Assembly (NCBI GenBank): GCA_018241995.1
Contig: JAFECT010000003.1
Location: forward strand, 1-64,000
DNA length: 64,000 nucleotides
Direction: 5' to 3'
From: Pseudomonadota bacterium
GTDB lineage: Bacteria; Pseudomonadota; Alphaproteobacteria; Caulobacterales; Caulobacteraceae
Shown: one piece after another, positions 16,349 through 26,740 of the stretch
Position numbering within the stretch: position 1 is the first letter of the stretch
How the letters are laid out: each line of letters begins with the position of its first letter
Notes under the pieces: model-generated
What the model was told of the DNA's origin: nothing
The model's database searches: none
What the model saw: only the letters and a program-made list of their open reading frames with translations
Made by a program: the position numbers and the translations under genes

Positions 16349-16675
16349 TCAGATTTCCGTCTTGCGGATCAGGCCGGCCTTGGGGCGCCGGTCGTTGGGG
16401 CCGGAGTATTCGGCACCGAGGTAGGTGGCGCGCGCGTTGTCCAGCGTCTCGGCGCCGCCCTTCAGGCCGCGGCGCGGGCCGCCGCCGTAGAGCTGCGCGT
16501 TGAAGGCGGCGTCCGCAGGCGGGGGATCGGAAGGCTTGTGGGTGCGTGCGGCGCTGACCGGGACGGGCAGATTCGAGCCGGCCGGTGGCTCGGCGCGGCG
16601 ATCGCGATCATAGGCTCTGCGCCCCGGCGAGCGGGGGCGGTCGGCGGGGTCGATCGGATCTATCGGGTCGGTCAT
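16349..16675 (-). CDS. Hypothetical disordered protein coupled to phaR
   Basis: A 108-residue, proline- and charge-rich protein starting with a DPIDPIDPADRP repeat and lacking a signal peptide, membrane segment or cysteine. The C-terminal third (FNAQLYGGGPRRGLKGG..LDNARATYLGAEYSGPNDRRP) is the most sequence-like part. Its ATG overlaps the phaR stop (16672-16675), so it is expressed with the PHB regulator. The function is not recognised; a granule- or regulator-associated role would be guesswork from position. Confidence 0.65.
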   Translation of the reverse strand: MTDPIDPIDPADRPRSPGRRAYDRDRRAEPPAGSNLPVPVSAARTHKPSDPPPADAAFNAQLYGGGPRRGLKGGAETLDNARATYLGAEYSGPNDRRPKAGLIRKTEI

Positions 16676-17295
16676 CGTCCGGCGGCGAGCTTCTCGATCT
16701 GCCGGCGCATCTCGTCCATCTGCCGCTTCATCTCGGAGATCGTATCGGTCTCGGACGCGGGGGCAGGGGCGGGCTGAGGGGCCGGCTTCTCCTCCGGCTT
16801 ATAGGCGAAGGGCGTAAACATCTTCATAGCGCGGTCGAACATGGCCAGGTTCTGACGCACCTGCTCGTCGAAGAAGCCCGCGCCGGGCGCCGCCCCGAAG
16901 GTGCCTGCGAACTGGTTGCGGAACTGCTCCTGCTGGCGCGAGAAGGCGTCCAGTGACATCTCCAGATAGGTCGGCACCAGCGACTGGACGCTGTCGCCGT
17001 AGAAGCCGATGAGCTGGCGCAGGAACTGGATCGGCAGCAGGTTCTGCCCGCGGCTCTCTTCCTCGAAGATGATCTGGGTCAGGACCGAGCGGGTGATGTC
17101 CTCGTTGGACTTGGCGTCATAGACCACGAAGTCGACGCCCTCGCGCACCATCTCGGCCAGGTGGTCGAGCGTCACGTAGGACGAGGACTGGGTGTTGTAG
17201 AGGCGCCGGTTGGCGTACTTCTTGATCACGACCCGCTCGCCCGACGCCTGGGCCTTGCCCTTGGCGTCCGCGCCGCTCTGATTGGCGTCCGACAC
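16672..17295 (-). CDS. phaR: Polyhydroxyalkanoate synthesis repressor PhaR
   Basis: A 207-residue regulator. Residues 18-70 contain the PHB_acc_N DNA-binding domain (VVIKKYANRRLYNTQSSSYV), followed by the PHB_acc domain (FLRQLIGFYGDSVQ) and a C-terminal coiled coil (ISEMKRQMDEMRRQIEKL). PhaR represses phasin and PHB genes and is titrated by PHB granules. The GTG at 17295, with GGGGACGGA about 7-10 nt upstream, is preferred; an ATG at 17328 is the alternative. A longer open frame on this strand is just antisense to phaA. Divergent from phaA-phaB. Confidence 0.93.
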   Translation of the reverse strand: MSDANQSGADAKGKAQASGERVVIKKYANRRLYNTQSSSYVTLDHLAEMVREGVDFVVYDAKSNEDITRSVLTQIIFEEESRGQNLLPIQFLRQLIGFYGDSVQSLVPTYLEMSLDAFSRQQEQFRNQFAGTFGAAPGAGFFDEQVRQNLAMFDRAMKMFTPFAYKPEEKPAPQPAPAPASETDTISEMKRQMDEMRRQIEKLAAGR

Positions 17296-17553
17296 GTGCT
17301 TTCCGTCCCCTGCGCTGTTGCGGCGCATTATCGCGAATGCGAGGCGGGTCCGCCACAGATTCATGAAATGCGGAAGTCTTGTGAAACAAGGGGTTCGCGC
17401 GCGGCCCCCGCGAAAATCCGCCTGAGAGGCGAGCGCAAGCCTTAACGAACGGCCCCTATTCGGGCTATGGGGACGCGCGCGCGGCGCCTTTGCGGCCCGT
17501 TTCTGCCGCGCCGCACAAGTACAAGTCACAGCATCACTTCCGAGGAACGACAC

Positions 17554-18729
<1,176 letters not shown>

Positions 18730-18816
18730 TTTTTCCCTGCATTTCTCCGCTTCGCGCGGTAGAGCGGATCAACCGGGCCGGCTGAGCCCCAAGAAGCATT
18801 AGGACGAGGAAACCCC

Positions 18817-19542
18817 ATGGCGAGAGTGGCGATGGTCACCGGCGGCACGCGCGGCATCGGCCGGGCGATCTGCGAGCGGCTGAAGAACGACGGCTTCCAC
18901 GTGGCGGCGGGCTATTCCGGCAACGACGAGGCCGCGGCCGCGTGCGCCAAGGAGCTCGGCGTCATGGTGATCAAGGGCAACGTCGGCCATTTCGAGGACT
19001 GCCAGCGCGCCACCGCGGCGGTCGAGGCGGAGTATGGCCCCATCGAGGTCCTGGTCAACAACGCCGGCATCACCCGCGACGGCTTCTTCCACAAGATGAC
19101 GCCCGAGCAGTGGTCCGAGGTCATTCGCGTGAACATGGACAGCGTGTTCAATATGACGCGGCAGGTGATCACCGGCATGCGCGAACGCGGCTGGGGCCGG
19201 ATCATCAACATCTCGTCGATCAACGGCCAGAAGGGCCAGGCCGGCCAGACCAACTATTCCGCGGCCAAGGCCGGGATGATCGGCTTCACCAAGGCGCTGG
19301 CGCTGGAAAGCGCCAACAAGGGCATCACCGTCAACTGCATCGCGCCCGGCTATATCGACACCGAGATGGTGTCGGCCGTCTCGCCCGAGGTCATGGCCAA
19401 GATCGTGGGCCAGATTCCAGTGGGGCGGCTGGGCCACGGCGAAGAGATCGCCGACATGGTCGCCTTCCTGGCCGGCGAACATGCGGGCTATGTGACCGGC
19501 GCGACACTGTCCTTGAACGGCGGACAGTACATGATGGGCTAA
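18817..19542 (+). CDS. phaB: Acetoacetyl-CoA reductase
   Basis: A 241-residue short-chain dehydrogenase that reduces acetoacetyl-CoA to (R)-3-hydroxybutyryl-CoA with [16 protein letters not shown] binds the cofactor, [11 protein letters not shown] is the family NNAG segment, and the catalytic Ser-Tyr-Lys lie in [11 protein letters not shown] and NYSAAKAG; the C terminus GGQYMMG is typical of PhaB. GAGGA precedes the ATG. It follows phaA by 87 bp with no terminator, so one operon is likely. Confidence 0.95.
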   Translation: MARVAMVTGGTRGIGRAICERLKNDGFHVAAGYSGNDEAAAACAKELGVMVIKGNVGHFEDCQRATAAVEAEYGPIEVLVNNAGITRDGFFHKMTPEQWSEVIRVNMDSVFNMTRQVITGMRERGWGRIINISSINGQKGQAGQTNYSAAKAGMIGFTKALALESANKGITVNCIAPGYIDTEMVSAVSPEVMAKIVGQIPVGRLGHGEEIADMVAFLAGEHAGYVTGATLSLNGGQYMMG

Positions 19543-19580
19543 GGCGGCTCCCCGCCAAAAATTAGCCCCGGTCGGTCCGC

Positions 19581-20429
19581 ATGACCCTGAGCATGCTCCG
19601 AAACGTCCGCATACGACCGGTCCCGGTCCTTGCGCCCAGCCCGTGCGCCCTGGCGGCCGGGCCGGTTGCGACCGGTTGGCTTGCGGCGCTCGGCCTTGTG
19701 CTCCTGGTGGTGCTTGCAAGCCTGAGCCGGTCGGCGTTTGCGGGCGATCAGCCGGTCAGCCTGCGCGAGGCCTTGACCGGGTCCACCGCCCAGGATGGCC
19801 GCTCCCACGCCCATGCCCCGCCGATCGCCCGCTACGTCTCCGGTGACGGCGACCGCTTCGTCTTCGACCGCAGCGGCAATGTGGCGCTGATGCGCTTCGA
19901 GGGGTCGGAAGAGGTCTGGGCGCTGCGCGCGACGCCCGCGCCCAGCGGCGACACCATCTACAAGAACGACATCGGCGAGACGATCCTGCGCTCCTCGCGC
20001 CTGGGCGGGCTGACGTTGTTCACGACCCACAGCCCTGGCGGCGAGCCCGCCCAGCTGGTGGGGGCAGCGCCGGCGTCTCGCCCCAACCACGTCTCGACCC
20101 AGGCCCTGGCCCAGCTGCTGCAGGCCTCGATGCTGCGGGTGGCGCGCGCCAGCGGCCTGCCGCAGTTCAAGATGCATGCGGAGGGCGACGGCGAGCCCTT
20201 CATCTACGCCGACACCATCGTGGTCACCACGGACACCCTGCTGAAGATGGCGGCGATGCGCGAGGGGCGCCCGTACATCAAGCGCATCCGCGAGGTCTAC
20301 ATCCACCCCGGCTCGCGCATGGACGTGCGGCTGCGCAACGGGGTGCTGGAGGTGATCCTGTCGCCGCGCGACGGCATCGCCGGAAGGCCGTCCTCCAGCC
20401 GCATCGCCAAGGCCATCGTCTCGCGCTGA
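19581..20429 (+). CDS. Conserved exported/anchored hypothetical protein (DUF4908-like)
   Basis: A 282-residue protein with one hydrophobic segment (WLAALGLVLLVVLASL, about residues 33-48) acting as signal or anchor, then a soluble region with RYVSGDGDRFVFDRSGNVALMRFEGSEEVWAL and a DTIVVTTDTLLKMAAMREG-like core. The pattern resembles DUF4908 proteins of Caulobacterales, but I cannot confirm this. It is 38 bp after phaB on the same strand and might be read from it. No catalytic motif recognised. Confidence 0.65.
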   Translation: MTLSMLRNVRIRPVPVLAPSPCALAAGPVATGWLAALGLVLLVVLASLSRSAFAGDQPVSLREALTGSTAQDGRSHAHAPPIARYVSGDGDRFVFDRSGNVALMRFEGSEEVWALRATPAPSGDTIYKNDIGETILRSSRLGGLTLFTTHSPGGEPAQLVGAAPASRPNHVSTQALAQLLQASMLRVARASGLPQFKMHAEGDGEPFIYADTIVVTTDTLLKMAAMREGRPYIKRIREVYIHPGSRMDVRLRNGVLEVILSPRDGIAGRPSSSRIAKAIVSR

Positions 20430-20438
20430 GGCGCGCTC

Positions 20439-20864
20439 TCAGGGCGACCAGCCCTCCGGCGCCATTTCGAAACCCGAAAACTCGAAGCCCGGCGCCACGG
20501 TGCAGCCGACCAGGCTCCAGTCGCCCAGGCTCTCCGCCGCCTGCCACCAGCCCTTCGGCACGACCGCCTGGGGCCGCTCACCCCGTTCCAGATCGACCCC
20601 CAGCACGAGTGCTCGCACCTCGCCGCCCTCGCGCTCAGTAAGGCTGAGCCTCAGGGGCGCTCCGGCATGGAAGTGCCAGGCCTCGGCCGCGTCGACCCGA
20701 TGCCAGTGCGAGCGCTCGCCGCGCCGCAGCAGATAATAGATGGCGGTGGAGGCGGCCCGACCCTCGCCGGATTCATCCCTGAAGGTCTCGGCGTAGCAGC
20801 CGCCCTCCGGATGGGGTTTCAGGCCCAACAGCGCGACGATACGGTCCGGATCGAGCCCGCTCAC
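20439..20864 (-). CDS. Cupin (DUF985-type) protein
   Basis: A 141-residue single-domain beta-barrel of the DUF985/cupin-5 family: LKPHPEGGCYAETFRD, TAIYYLLRRGERSHWHRVDAAEAWHFHAGAP (cluster of histidines) and WWQAAESLGDWSLVGCTVAPGFEFSGFEMA. The family resembles sugar-binding/epimerase cupins, substrate unknown. The GTG start overlaps the gloB stop (20861-20864), so it is cotranscribed with gloB. Confidence 0.88.
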   Translation of the reverse strand: MSGLDPDRIVALLGLKPHPEGGCYAETFRDESGEGRAASTAIYYLLRRGERSHWHRVDAAEAWHFHAGAPLRLSLTEREGGEVRALVLGVDLERGERPQAVVPKGWWQAAESLGDWSLVGCTVAPGFEFSGFEMAPEGWSP

Positions 20865-21610
20865 CCCTTGAACCCATCCTTGGCGGCGCGGACCTGGCCG
20901 AAGGCTTCGGCAGGCGTGGCGGACGAGACCAGCGAGGGCGCGCGCAGGAAGGGGTTGGTGGCTTTCTCCAGCGCGATGGTGGTCGGCACGGTCGGCTCAC
21001 CGCGCTCGCGGGCGGCGAATACGGCCTCGGCGCGGGCCTTCACCTGCGCATCGGCGTCCACCGACAGGGCGAAGCGGGCGTTCGACGCGGTGTATTCGTG
21101 GGCGCAGTAGACCCGGGTGGCGTCCGGCAGGGCCGCCAGGCTCTGCAGGCTCTTCCACATCTGCTCCGCCGTGCCCTCGAAGAGCCGGCCGCAGCCCATG
21201 GCGAACAGGGTATCGCCGACGAAGGCGACGGCGTCCGCCTCGCTCCAGTAGGCGATGTGGCCGAGCGTATGGCCGGGCGTCGGCAGCACCTTCAGCGTCG
21301 TGTCGCCGAAGCTCAGGGTCTCGCCGCCCGAAACCACGCGATCCAGCGGCGCGATCTTCTCCACCTCGGCGGGGCCCACGATTTCGCAGCCGAAGCGGGC
21401 TTTGAGCGCCGCATTGCCGCCCGCGTGGTCCGGGTGCCAGTGGGTGTTGAGGATGAAATCCAGCCGCCCCCAGCCCGAAGCCTCTACCTCGCGGGCGATG
21501 GCGTCGGCGTCGGGGGTGTCGATGGTCGCGACCAGGCCGGAGCCCTGATCCCTGACCAGGAAGGCGTAGTTGTCGGACAGAACGGGGAACTGGCGGATTT
21601 CGATGGCCAT
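20861..21610 (-). CDS. gloB: Hydroxyacylglutathione hydrolase (glyoxalase II)
   Basis: A 249-residue metallo-beta-lactamase-fold hydrolase that converts S-lactoylglutathione to lactate and glutathione. THWHPDHAGG is the metal-binding THxHxDH motif, with further ligands in PGHTLGHIAYW, FVGDTLFAMGCGRLFEG and YCAHEYT. The C-terminal helical domain that binds glutathione is present (ARERGEPTVPTTIALEKATNPFLR). It is divergent from a methyltransferase-fold protein, an arrangement I know from other alphaproteobacteria. Confidence 0.95.
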   Translation of the reverse strand: MAIEIRQFPVLSDNYAFLVRDQGSGLVATIDTPDADAIAREVEASGWGRLDFILNTHWHPDHAGGNAALKARFGCEIVGPAEVEKIAPLDRVVSGGETLSFGDTTLKVLPTPGHTLGHIAYWSEADAVAFVGDTLFAMGCGRLFEGTAEQMWKSLQSLAALPDATRVYCAHEYTASNARFALSVDADAQVKARAEAVFAARERGEPTVPTTIALEKATNPFLRAPSLVSSATPAEAFGQVRAAKDGFKG

Positions 21611-21696
21611 GCGGCGGTCCTTAGGCCGAAGTTGACCCCGCCTATATATGATCGGAACTGGAATCGCCGAGACCGCTCGGCCGCCTTGGGACCGCC

Positions 21697-22452
21697 ATGC
21701 GCCGCGACGTACTGCAACTGCGCGAATTCTACGCCCAGCCCCTGGGCAGGGCGGTGCGCGAGCTGCTGGGGCGCAAGGTGGCCGAGGTCTGGGGCGATGC
21801 GGCGGGCGTGGACATGCTGGGCCTGGGCTACGCCACCCCGTTCCTGGAGGGGTTCTCGGGCGCGCGCCGGATCGTAGCGGGCATGCCGGCCAGTCAGGGC
21901 GTCGAAGCGTGGCCCGCGTCGGGCCGCAACCGCGCCTGTCTGGTCGAGGACCTGAGCCTGCCTTTCCCCAGCTCTCTGTTCGACCGGGTGCTGGTCTGCC
22001 ATGCGCTCGAGGAAAGCGAGGACGCCGGCGCCCTGCTCCGCGAGATCGGGCGGGTGATGTCCGCCTCCGGACGCGTGATCGTGATCGCCGCGGCGCGCGG
22101 CGGGCTGTGGTCGCACGCCGAGCGCACCCCCTTCGGCCACGGCCAACCCTTTACCCGCCGCCAGCTGGAGCAGCTGGTGCGCGAGGCCGAGCTTGAGCCG
22201 GTGGCCTGGAGCCAGGCGCTCTATGTGCCCCCCTGGACGCCGCTGGCCGGCTGGGCGGAAGGCTTCGAGCAGGTCGGCTCGAAGGTCTGGCCCGGCTCGG
22301 CGGGGCTGGTTCTCCTGGAGGCGGTCAAGCGCACCTTCGCGGTCAAGGCGCGGCCGGTGCGGGCCAAGTTCTCCAGCCCTATTCCCGGCGTGTTCGCACC
22401 TGCGCCTGCGCCGGTCGGGCGAGTGCGCAGAAGGCCTCATCCGAGGCGCTGA
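21697..22452 (+). CDS. Class I SAM methyltransferase-like protein
   Basis: A 251-residue protein with a degenerate methyltransferase-11 core: GVDMLGLGYATPFLEGFSG in place of the usual GxGxG, then LPFPSSLFDRVLVCHALEESEDAGALLREIGRVMSASGRVIVI, as in SAM methyltransferases. The N terminus (QLREFYAQPLGRAVRELLGRKV) is typical of alphaproteobacterial proteins paired with gloB. Substrate unknown; the weak SAM loop leaves activity open. The C terminus is basic and proline-rich. Confidence 0.75.
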   Translation: MRRDVLQLREFYAQPLGRAVRELLGRKVAEVWGDAAGVDMLGLGYATPFLEGFSGARRIVAGMPASQGVEAWPASGRNRACLVEDLSLPFPSSLFDRVLVCHALEESEDAGALLREIGRVMSASGRVIVIAAARGGLWSHAERTPFGHGQPFTRRQLEQLVREAELEPVAWSQALYVPPWTPLAGWAEGFEQVGSKVWPGSAGLVLLEAVKRTFAVKARPVRAKFSSPIPGVFAPAPAPVGRVRRRPHPRR

Positions 22453-22548
22453 GCCACAGTGATGCGCGTCGACCTGGAGGGGAATTCATTTGATTTTCCC
22501 AAGCCGTAGGCGCGTTCTGACGCGACGGGGACTTCAAGGCGGGCGTTG

Positions 22549-23685
22549 ATGCGCAGACGTGATTTCGGATTGGGCGCTTTGGCCATGGGCTCCGCCGCCG
22601 GGTTCAGCGCGCGCGCCCAGACGCCCCAGCCGACGCCTCAGCCGGCCGCGCCGCCTGCCGCTCCCGCCACGCCGGATCAGCTGATGGCGAGCTTGCGCGA
22701 ACAGTCCAAGGCCGCGGCGCTCGCCGGCCTCGCGCTGAACCGCGACGAGGTGCTGTGGCAGGGCGTAGCCGGGGTGCGCCGCACCGACCAGCCCGACCTC
22801 GCGACGCTCAGTGACCGCTGGCACCTCGGCTCCAACACCAAGGCCATGACGGCGGCGGTCTATGCGCGTCTGGTGGAGAAGGGTCAGGCCAAGTGGGGCG
22901 CCACCGTGCCGGAGCTGTTTCCCGACCTCAGGCCCAACCCGGCGTGGTCCGCGATTACCGTGGAGCAGCTGATGGGGCATGTGGGCGGGCTCAGCGACAA
23001 GACCCTGCTCGATGTGCCGTGGCTGATCGCGGCGCGTGGCGACCCCCGGCCGCTCAGAGACCAGCGCCGCGCGCTGGCCGCCAAGGCCTTCGCCTCGCCG
23101 CCCGCCGGCAAGCCGGGCGTGTTCGAATACGCCAACGCCGACTTCATCCTGCTCGGCGCCGCCATCGAGCGCATCGCCGACGCGCCGTGGGAAGACGTGA
23201 TCAAGGCGGAAGTGTTCGATCCCCTCGAGCTCTCGACCGCCGGGTTCGGCGCGCCGCTTGGCGAGGCGCCCTGGGGCCATGCCCGCGACGGCCATCCGCT
23301 AGACCCGACCGGCGTCTCCGACAATCCGCCGGCGCTGGGCCCGGCCGGAACCGTGCACATGGCCCTGGCCGACTACGCCAAGTTCCTCCGGGTGTTCATG
23401 AGCGACGGCAAGGGCCTGCTAAGCGCGGACTCGGTGCGCCACCTGACCACGCCCCCGACCGACGAGGTCCGCAGCTACGCCGGGGGGTGGATCACCTTCA
23501 AGGCTTCGCCCTGGACCGGCAAGCCGGGCCTGGCGCACGAGGGCTCCAACACCTGGTGGCACATGGTGGCCCTGGTTTCGCCGGCCTCGGGCGTCGCCGT
23601 GGTGACGGCCACCAACGATGATGCGCGCGGCGCCAAGGCGGCGCAGGCGCTGGCGCTGGGCCTGACCAAGCGCTTCGACAGCTAG
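22549..23685 (+). CDS. Exported serine hydrolase (beta-lactamase / class C fold)
   Basis: A 378-residue protein with a twin-arginine-like leader (MRRRDFGLGALAMG), a proline-rich linker and a beta-lactamase fold. The nucleophile motif SxxK is SNTK in LGSNTKAMTAAVY, the tyrosine motif is YAN in FEYANADFILLG, and a C-terminal HEGSN resembles the KTG/HxG region. Such proteins act as esterases, D-aminopeptidases or penicillin-binding-like enzymes. The ATG at 22549 is used; TTG just before is less likely. The stop overlaps the convergent EamA gene by 4 bp. Confidence 0.85.
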   Translation: MRRRDFGLGALAMGSAAGFSARAQTPQPTPQPAAPPAAPATPDQLMASLREQSKAAALAGLALNRDEVLWQGVAGVRRTDQPDLATLSDRWHLGSNTKAMTAAVYARLVEKGQAKWGATVPELFPDLRPNPAWSAITVEQLMGHVGGLSDKTLLDVPWLIAARGDPRPLRDQRRALAAKAFASPPAGKPGVFEYANADFILLGAAIERIADAPWEDVIKAEVFDPLELSTAGFGAPLGEAPWGHARDGHPLDPTGVSDNPPALGPAGTVHMALADYAKFLRVFMSDGKGLLSADSVRHLTTPPTDEVRSYAGGWITFKASPWTGKPGLAHEGSNTWWHMVALVSPASGVAVVTATNDDARGAKAAQALALGLTKRFDS

Positions 23686-24578
23686 GCGGCGACCGGCGGC
23701 GGTCTCTGCGAACGCTGGGCCAGGACCACCCCGACCAGAAGGATCAGCGCGCCGAGCGCCTGCATCGGCACGACCCGCTCGGCGAAGATCAGATAACCCA
23801 GCAGCGCAGCCACCACCGGCTGGATCAGGACCGTGACCGAGGTCAGCGATGCCGGCAGCCGGCCCAACGCCCAGGCGATGGCGCCCTGGCCGGCGACGTG
23901 CATGATCCCCAGGCCCATACAGGCGGCCCAACCGATCCAGTCCGAAGGCAGAATCTTCTCGCGCAGCAGCACCGCCGTGACGAGCAGCACCGGTGCGCCG
24001 GCGATGCTGGTCCAGGCCATCAACTGGGACGTCGAGGCATAGGGCCTGGCCAGCCGCACCACCACGAAATAGCCGCCGTAGAACAGCGCCGCGGTCAGAG
24101 CCAGGAGATCGCCGAACAGGGGCGCCGTGCCGTGCCCGCCCGAGCCCTTGGCCGCGGCCATGACGAAGGCGCCGGCCATGGCCAGAGCCATGGCGAACAG
24201 GAAGGCGCGCGCCGGCTTCTCGCGGAACATCAGCCAGGCGACGACCGTCACTACCACCGGCGTGGTGTTCGAAAGCACCGTGGCGTTGGCGACCGAAGTG
24301 AAGGCCACCGCATAGTGCCAGGCCCCAAGGTCGATCGCGAACAGAACGCCCGCCAGCAGGCCCGGCCGCATCGAGCGGCCCGAGACCATGCCGCCCGCCT
24401 TCAGAGCCGGCCAAGCCAGGAACGGCAGGGCGAAGAACAGCCGCCAGAACGCCGCCGCCGCCGGCCCCGTCTCGGTCGAGCGCATCAGAACCGGGCCGAA
24501 GCCGATGGCGCAGGCGCCCAGGATCAGGGCGGCCAGCGGCCAGCGCGACGTGGAGACGGGAAGCGGCGGGGCGGGCAT
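23682..24578 (-). CDS. EamA/DMT-superfamily transporter
   Basis: A 298-residue integral membrane protein with ten hydrophobic helices in two EamA repeats (about residues 15-145 and 160-290). Motifs typical of the family are RSTETGPAAAAFWRLFFALPFLAW near the N terminus and LGRLPASLTSVTVLIQPVVAALLGYLIF in the second repeat. It is probably a metabolite or amino-acid exporter; the substrate cannot be told. It stands alone. Confidence 0.88.
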   Translation of the reverse strand: MPAPPLPVSTSRWPLAALILGACAIGFGPVLMRSTETGPAAAAFWRLFFALPFLAWPALKAGGMVSGRSMRPGLLAGVLFAIDLGAWHYAVAFTSVANATVLSNTTPVVVTVVAWLMFREKPARAFLFAMALAMAGAFVMAAAKGSGGHGTAPLFGDLLALTAALFYGGYFVVVRLARPYASTSQLMAWTSIAGAPVLLVTAVLLREKILPSDWIGWAACMGLGIMHVAGQGAIAWALGRLPASLTSVTVLIQPVVAALLGYLIFAERVVPMQALGALILLVGVVLAQRSQRPPPVAA

Positions 24579-24665
24579 GGGCGCTAAGGACAGGTTCGCG
24601 CCAACGAGGTCAAACGAATGTCTCGCTGGCGGCTGTGAGGCGCGCTCACAGTTGGTTTCCCGGCG

Positions 24666-26291
24666 CTACAGAACCAGGGCCTGCGCGACCGCCTCCGCCA
24701 CCTTGATGCCGTCCACCGCCGCCGAGAGGATGCCGCCGGCGTAGCCCGCGCCTTCTCCGGCGGGGAACAGGCCGCGGGTGTTGAGGCTCTGGAAGTCCTT
24801 GCCGCGGGTGATGCGCACCGGTGAGGAGGTCCGGGTTTCAACGCCCGTGAGCAGGGCGTCGGGATCGTCGTAACGGGGGATTTGCCGGCCGAAGACGGGC
24901 AGGGCTTCGCGCAGCGCCGTGATGGCGTAGTCGGGCAGGGCCGTCGACAGGTCGGTGGGCGTCACGCCGGGGCGATAGGAGGGGACCACTTCGCCGAACC
25001 CGGTCGAGGCGACGCCGGCCATGAAGTCGCCGACCCGCTGGCCCGGCGCGAAGTAACTTCTGCCCCCCAACTCGAAGGCTTGGCTCTCCAGGGCGCGTTG
25101 CAGATCGATGCCCGCCAGCGGATGGTCGGAGCCGAAGTCCGCCGGGCTGATCCCCACCACGAGGCCCGAGTTGGCGTTGCGTTCATTGCGCGAATACTGG
25201 CTCATGCCGTTGGTCACCACGCGCCCGACCTCAGACGTCGCGGCCACCACCGTCCCGCCCGGGCACATGCAGAAGCTGTAGACCGCCCGTCCGTTCGAGG
25301 CGTGATGCGACAGGGCGTAGGCGGCGGCCCCCAGGTCCGGGTGTCCCGCGCAGGGGCCGAAGCGCGCGCGGTCGATCCACGACTGCGGATGCTCGATGCG
25401 GAAGCCGATGGAGAAGGGCTTGGCCTCGATGTGCACGCCGCGCTCGTGCAGCATGGCGAAGGTGTCGCGCGCGGAGTGGCCGACTGCGAATACGGCCTGG
25501 GTGGTCTCGATGACCTGGCCGCTTTCGAGCTGCAGGCCCGCCAGCCGCTGTGCGCCGTCCGGCCCAGGCTCCAGCACGACATCCGTGACCCGTTGCTGGA
25601 AACGGTACTCGCCGCCCAGCGCCTCGATCTTGGCCCGCATCGACTCGACCATAGTAACGAGGCGGAAGGTGCCGATGTGCGGGTGGGCCTCGGTCAGGAT
25701 CTCCTCGGGCGCCCCGGCCTGGACGAACTCGGTCAGCACCTTGCGGCCCAGGAATCGCGGGTCCTTGATCTGGCTGTAGAGCTTGCCGTCCGAGAAGGTG
25801 CCGGCGCCGCCCTCGCCGAACTGGACGTTGGACTCCGGGTTCAGTTCGCTCTTCCGCCACAGGCCCCAGGTGTCCTTGGTCCGCTCGCGCACCACCTTGC
25901 CGCGGTCCAGGATGATCGGCCGAAACCCCATCTCCGCCAGGATCAGACCCGCGAACAGGCCGCAGGGCCCGGCGCCGATCACCACAGGGCGAGGATGCTT
26001 CTCCGCCCAACGGTCCGGCGCGCGCACCGGATGGCGATAGCCGGTGTCCGGCGTCGGCCCCACGCGCGGATCGCCGGCGCAATGCTCCAGCGCCGCCGCC
26101 TCGTCGGCCACATCCACATCGACCGTGTAGACCATCAGGATCGCGGACTTCTTCCGCGCATCATTGCCGCGCCGCCAGACCTTCCACGAGATCAGCTGCT
26201 CGACACCCACCCCCAAGCGCTCAGCGATCGCGGCCGGCAGGGCCTCGGGCGGATGGTCCAGCGGCAGTTTCAGTTCGGTCAGGCGCAGCAT
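24666..26291 (-). CDS. FAD-dependent oxidoreductase (NAD-utilising dehydrogenase family)
   Basis: A 541-residue flavoprotein. An N-terminal RNA-binding-like small domain (about residues 1-95, LRLTELKLPLDHPPEAL) precedes the FAD Rossmann motif VVIGAGPCGLFAGLILAEMG, followed by QFGEGGAGTFSDGKLYSQIKD and a C-terminal GEGAGYAGGILSAAVDGIKVAEA flavin-binding segment. This architecture matches a widespread uncharacterised bacterial family annotated as FAD-dependent dehydrogenase. Reaction unknown. Divergent from a small membrane-protein gene. Confidence 0.85.
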   Translation of the reverse strand: MLRLTELKLPLDHPPEALPAAIAERLGVGVEQLISWKVWRRGNDARKKSAILMVYTVDVDVADEAAALEHCAGDPRVGPTPDTGYRHPVRAPDRWAEKHPRPVVIGAGPCGLFAGLILAEMGFRPIILDRGKVVRERTKDTWGLWRKSELNPESNVQFGEGGAGTFSDGKLYSQIKDPRFLGRKVLTEFVQAGAPEEILTEAHPHIGTFRLVTMVESMRAKIEALGGEYRFQQRVTDVVLEPGPDGAQRLAGLQLESGQVIETTQAVFAVGHSARDTFAMLHERGVHIEAKPFSIGFRIEHPQSWIDRARFGPCAGHPDLGAAAYALSHHASNGRAVYSFCMCPGGTVVAATSEVGRVVTNGMSQYSRNERNANSGLVVGISPADFGSDHPLAGIDLQRALESQAFELGGRSYFAPGQRVGDFMAGVASTGFGEVVPSYRPGVTPTDLSTALPDYAITALREALPVFGRQIPRYDDPDALLTGVETRTSSPVRITRGKDFQSLNTRGLFPAGEGAGYAGGILSAAVDGIKVAEAVAQALVL

Positions 26292-26379
26292 GGGCGCCTT
26301 GTAGCCGGTCGGCGCGGAAATGGGAGGCGGACTGGCGTTGGCTTTGTGCTGACGTCATTCTGACCGAGGGAGGCAACGC

Positions 26380-26616
26380 ATGGCTTGGCTATTTTTTGCA
26401 GCGGCGCTGGTGCTCGGCGGATTTGCCGGTTTCTCGCTTCTGTCGAACGTCGCGGCGTTGAAGAATGGCTGTGTGTTCCTGGCCTTCAGGCCCGTGCGGC
26501 GTGAGGCTGCGCCCAAAACCTATTGGGCCGGCGTCGCGCTCCAGACAGGTCGCACCGCGTTTCTCGGTCTCGCCAGCGCCCTACTTCTCGCCTCAGGGGT
26601 AGGCGCGCTCGCTTAG
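26380..26616 (+). CDS. Small membrane protein, unknown
   Basis: A 78-residue protein with two hydrophobic segments (WLFFAAALVLGGFAGFSLL and TAFLGLASALLLASGVGALA) joined by a basic loop (RPVRREAAPKTYW). A strong GAGGGAGG Shine-Dalgarno sits 8 nt before the ATG, which supports a real gene. No family recognised. Confidence 0.65.
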   Translation: MAWLFFAAALVLGGFAGFSLLSNVAALKNGCVFLAFRPVRREAAPKTYWAGVALQTGRTAFLGLASALLLASGVGALA

Positions 26617-26658
26617 GAGGCCGGACGCCGCAAGCGTCGAGTTGCGTCGTATTCCATT

Positions 26659-26678
26659 TCGGAAAATTTAGTTTCCGA
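26659..26678. promoter_or_regulatory. Inverted repeat TCGGAAA-N6-TTTCCGA
   Basis: Perfect 7-bp arms in an AT-rich patch, 42 bp after the 78-residue gene and 62 bp before the serine hydrolase ATG. A weak terminator for the former or an operator for the latter; no proper T-run follows. Confidence 0.35.
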
Positions 26679-26740
26679 TTTCGCAAATCCGTTCCACTGT
26701 GCGCCCGCCGCGTCGGTGCGGCCTGAGGGGGAGCGGGCGC

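Noticed and set aside
26350..26358. TGACGTCA palindrome before the 78-residue gene as second copy of the citrate synthase operator
   Set aside because: Only the central 8 bp match ATTGACGTCAAT and flanks differ; too short to claim a shared site.
24882..26363. 493-codon plus-strand frame across the FAD oxidoreductase
   Set aside because: His/Arg-rich shadow frame; the minus-strand gene has clear FAD motifs.
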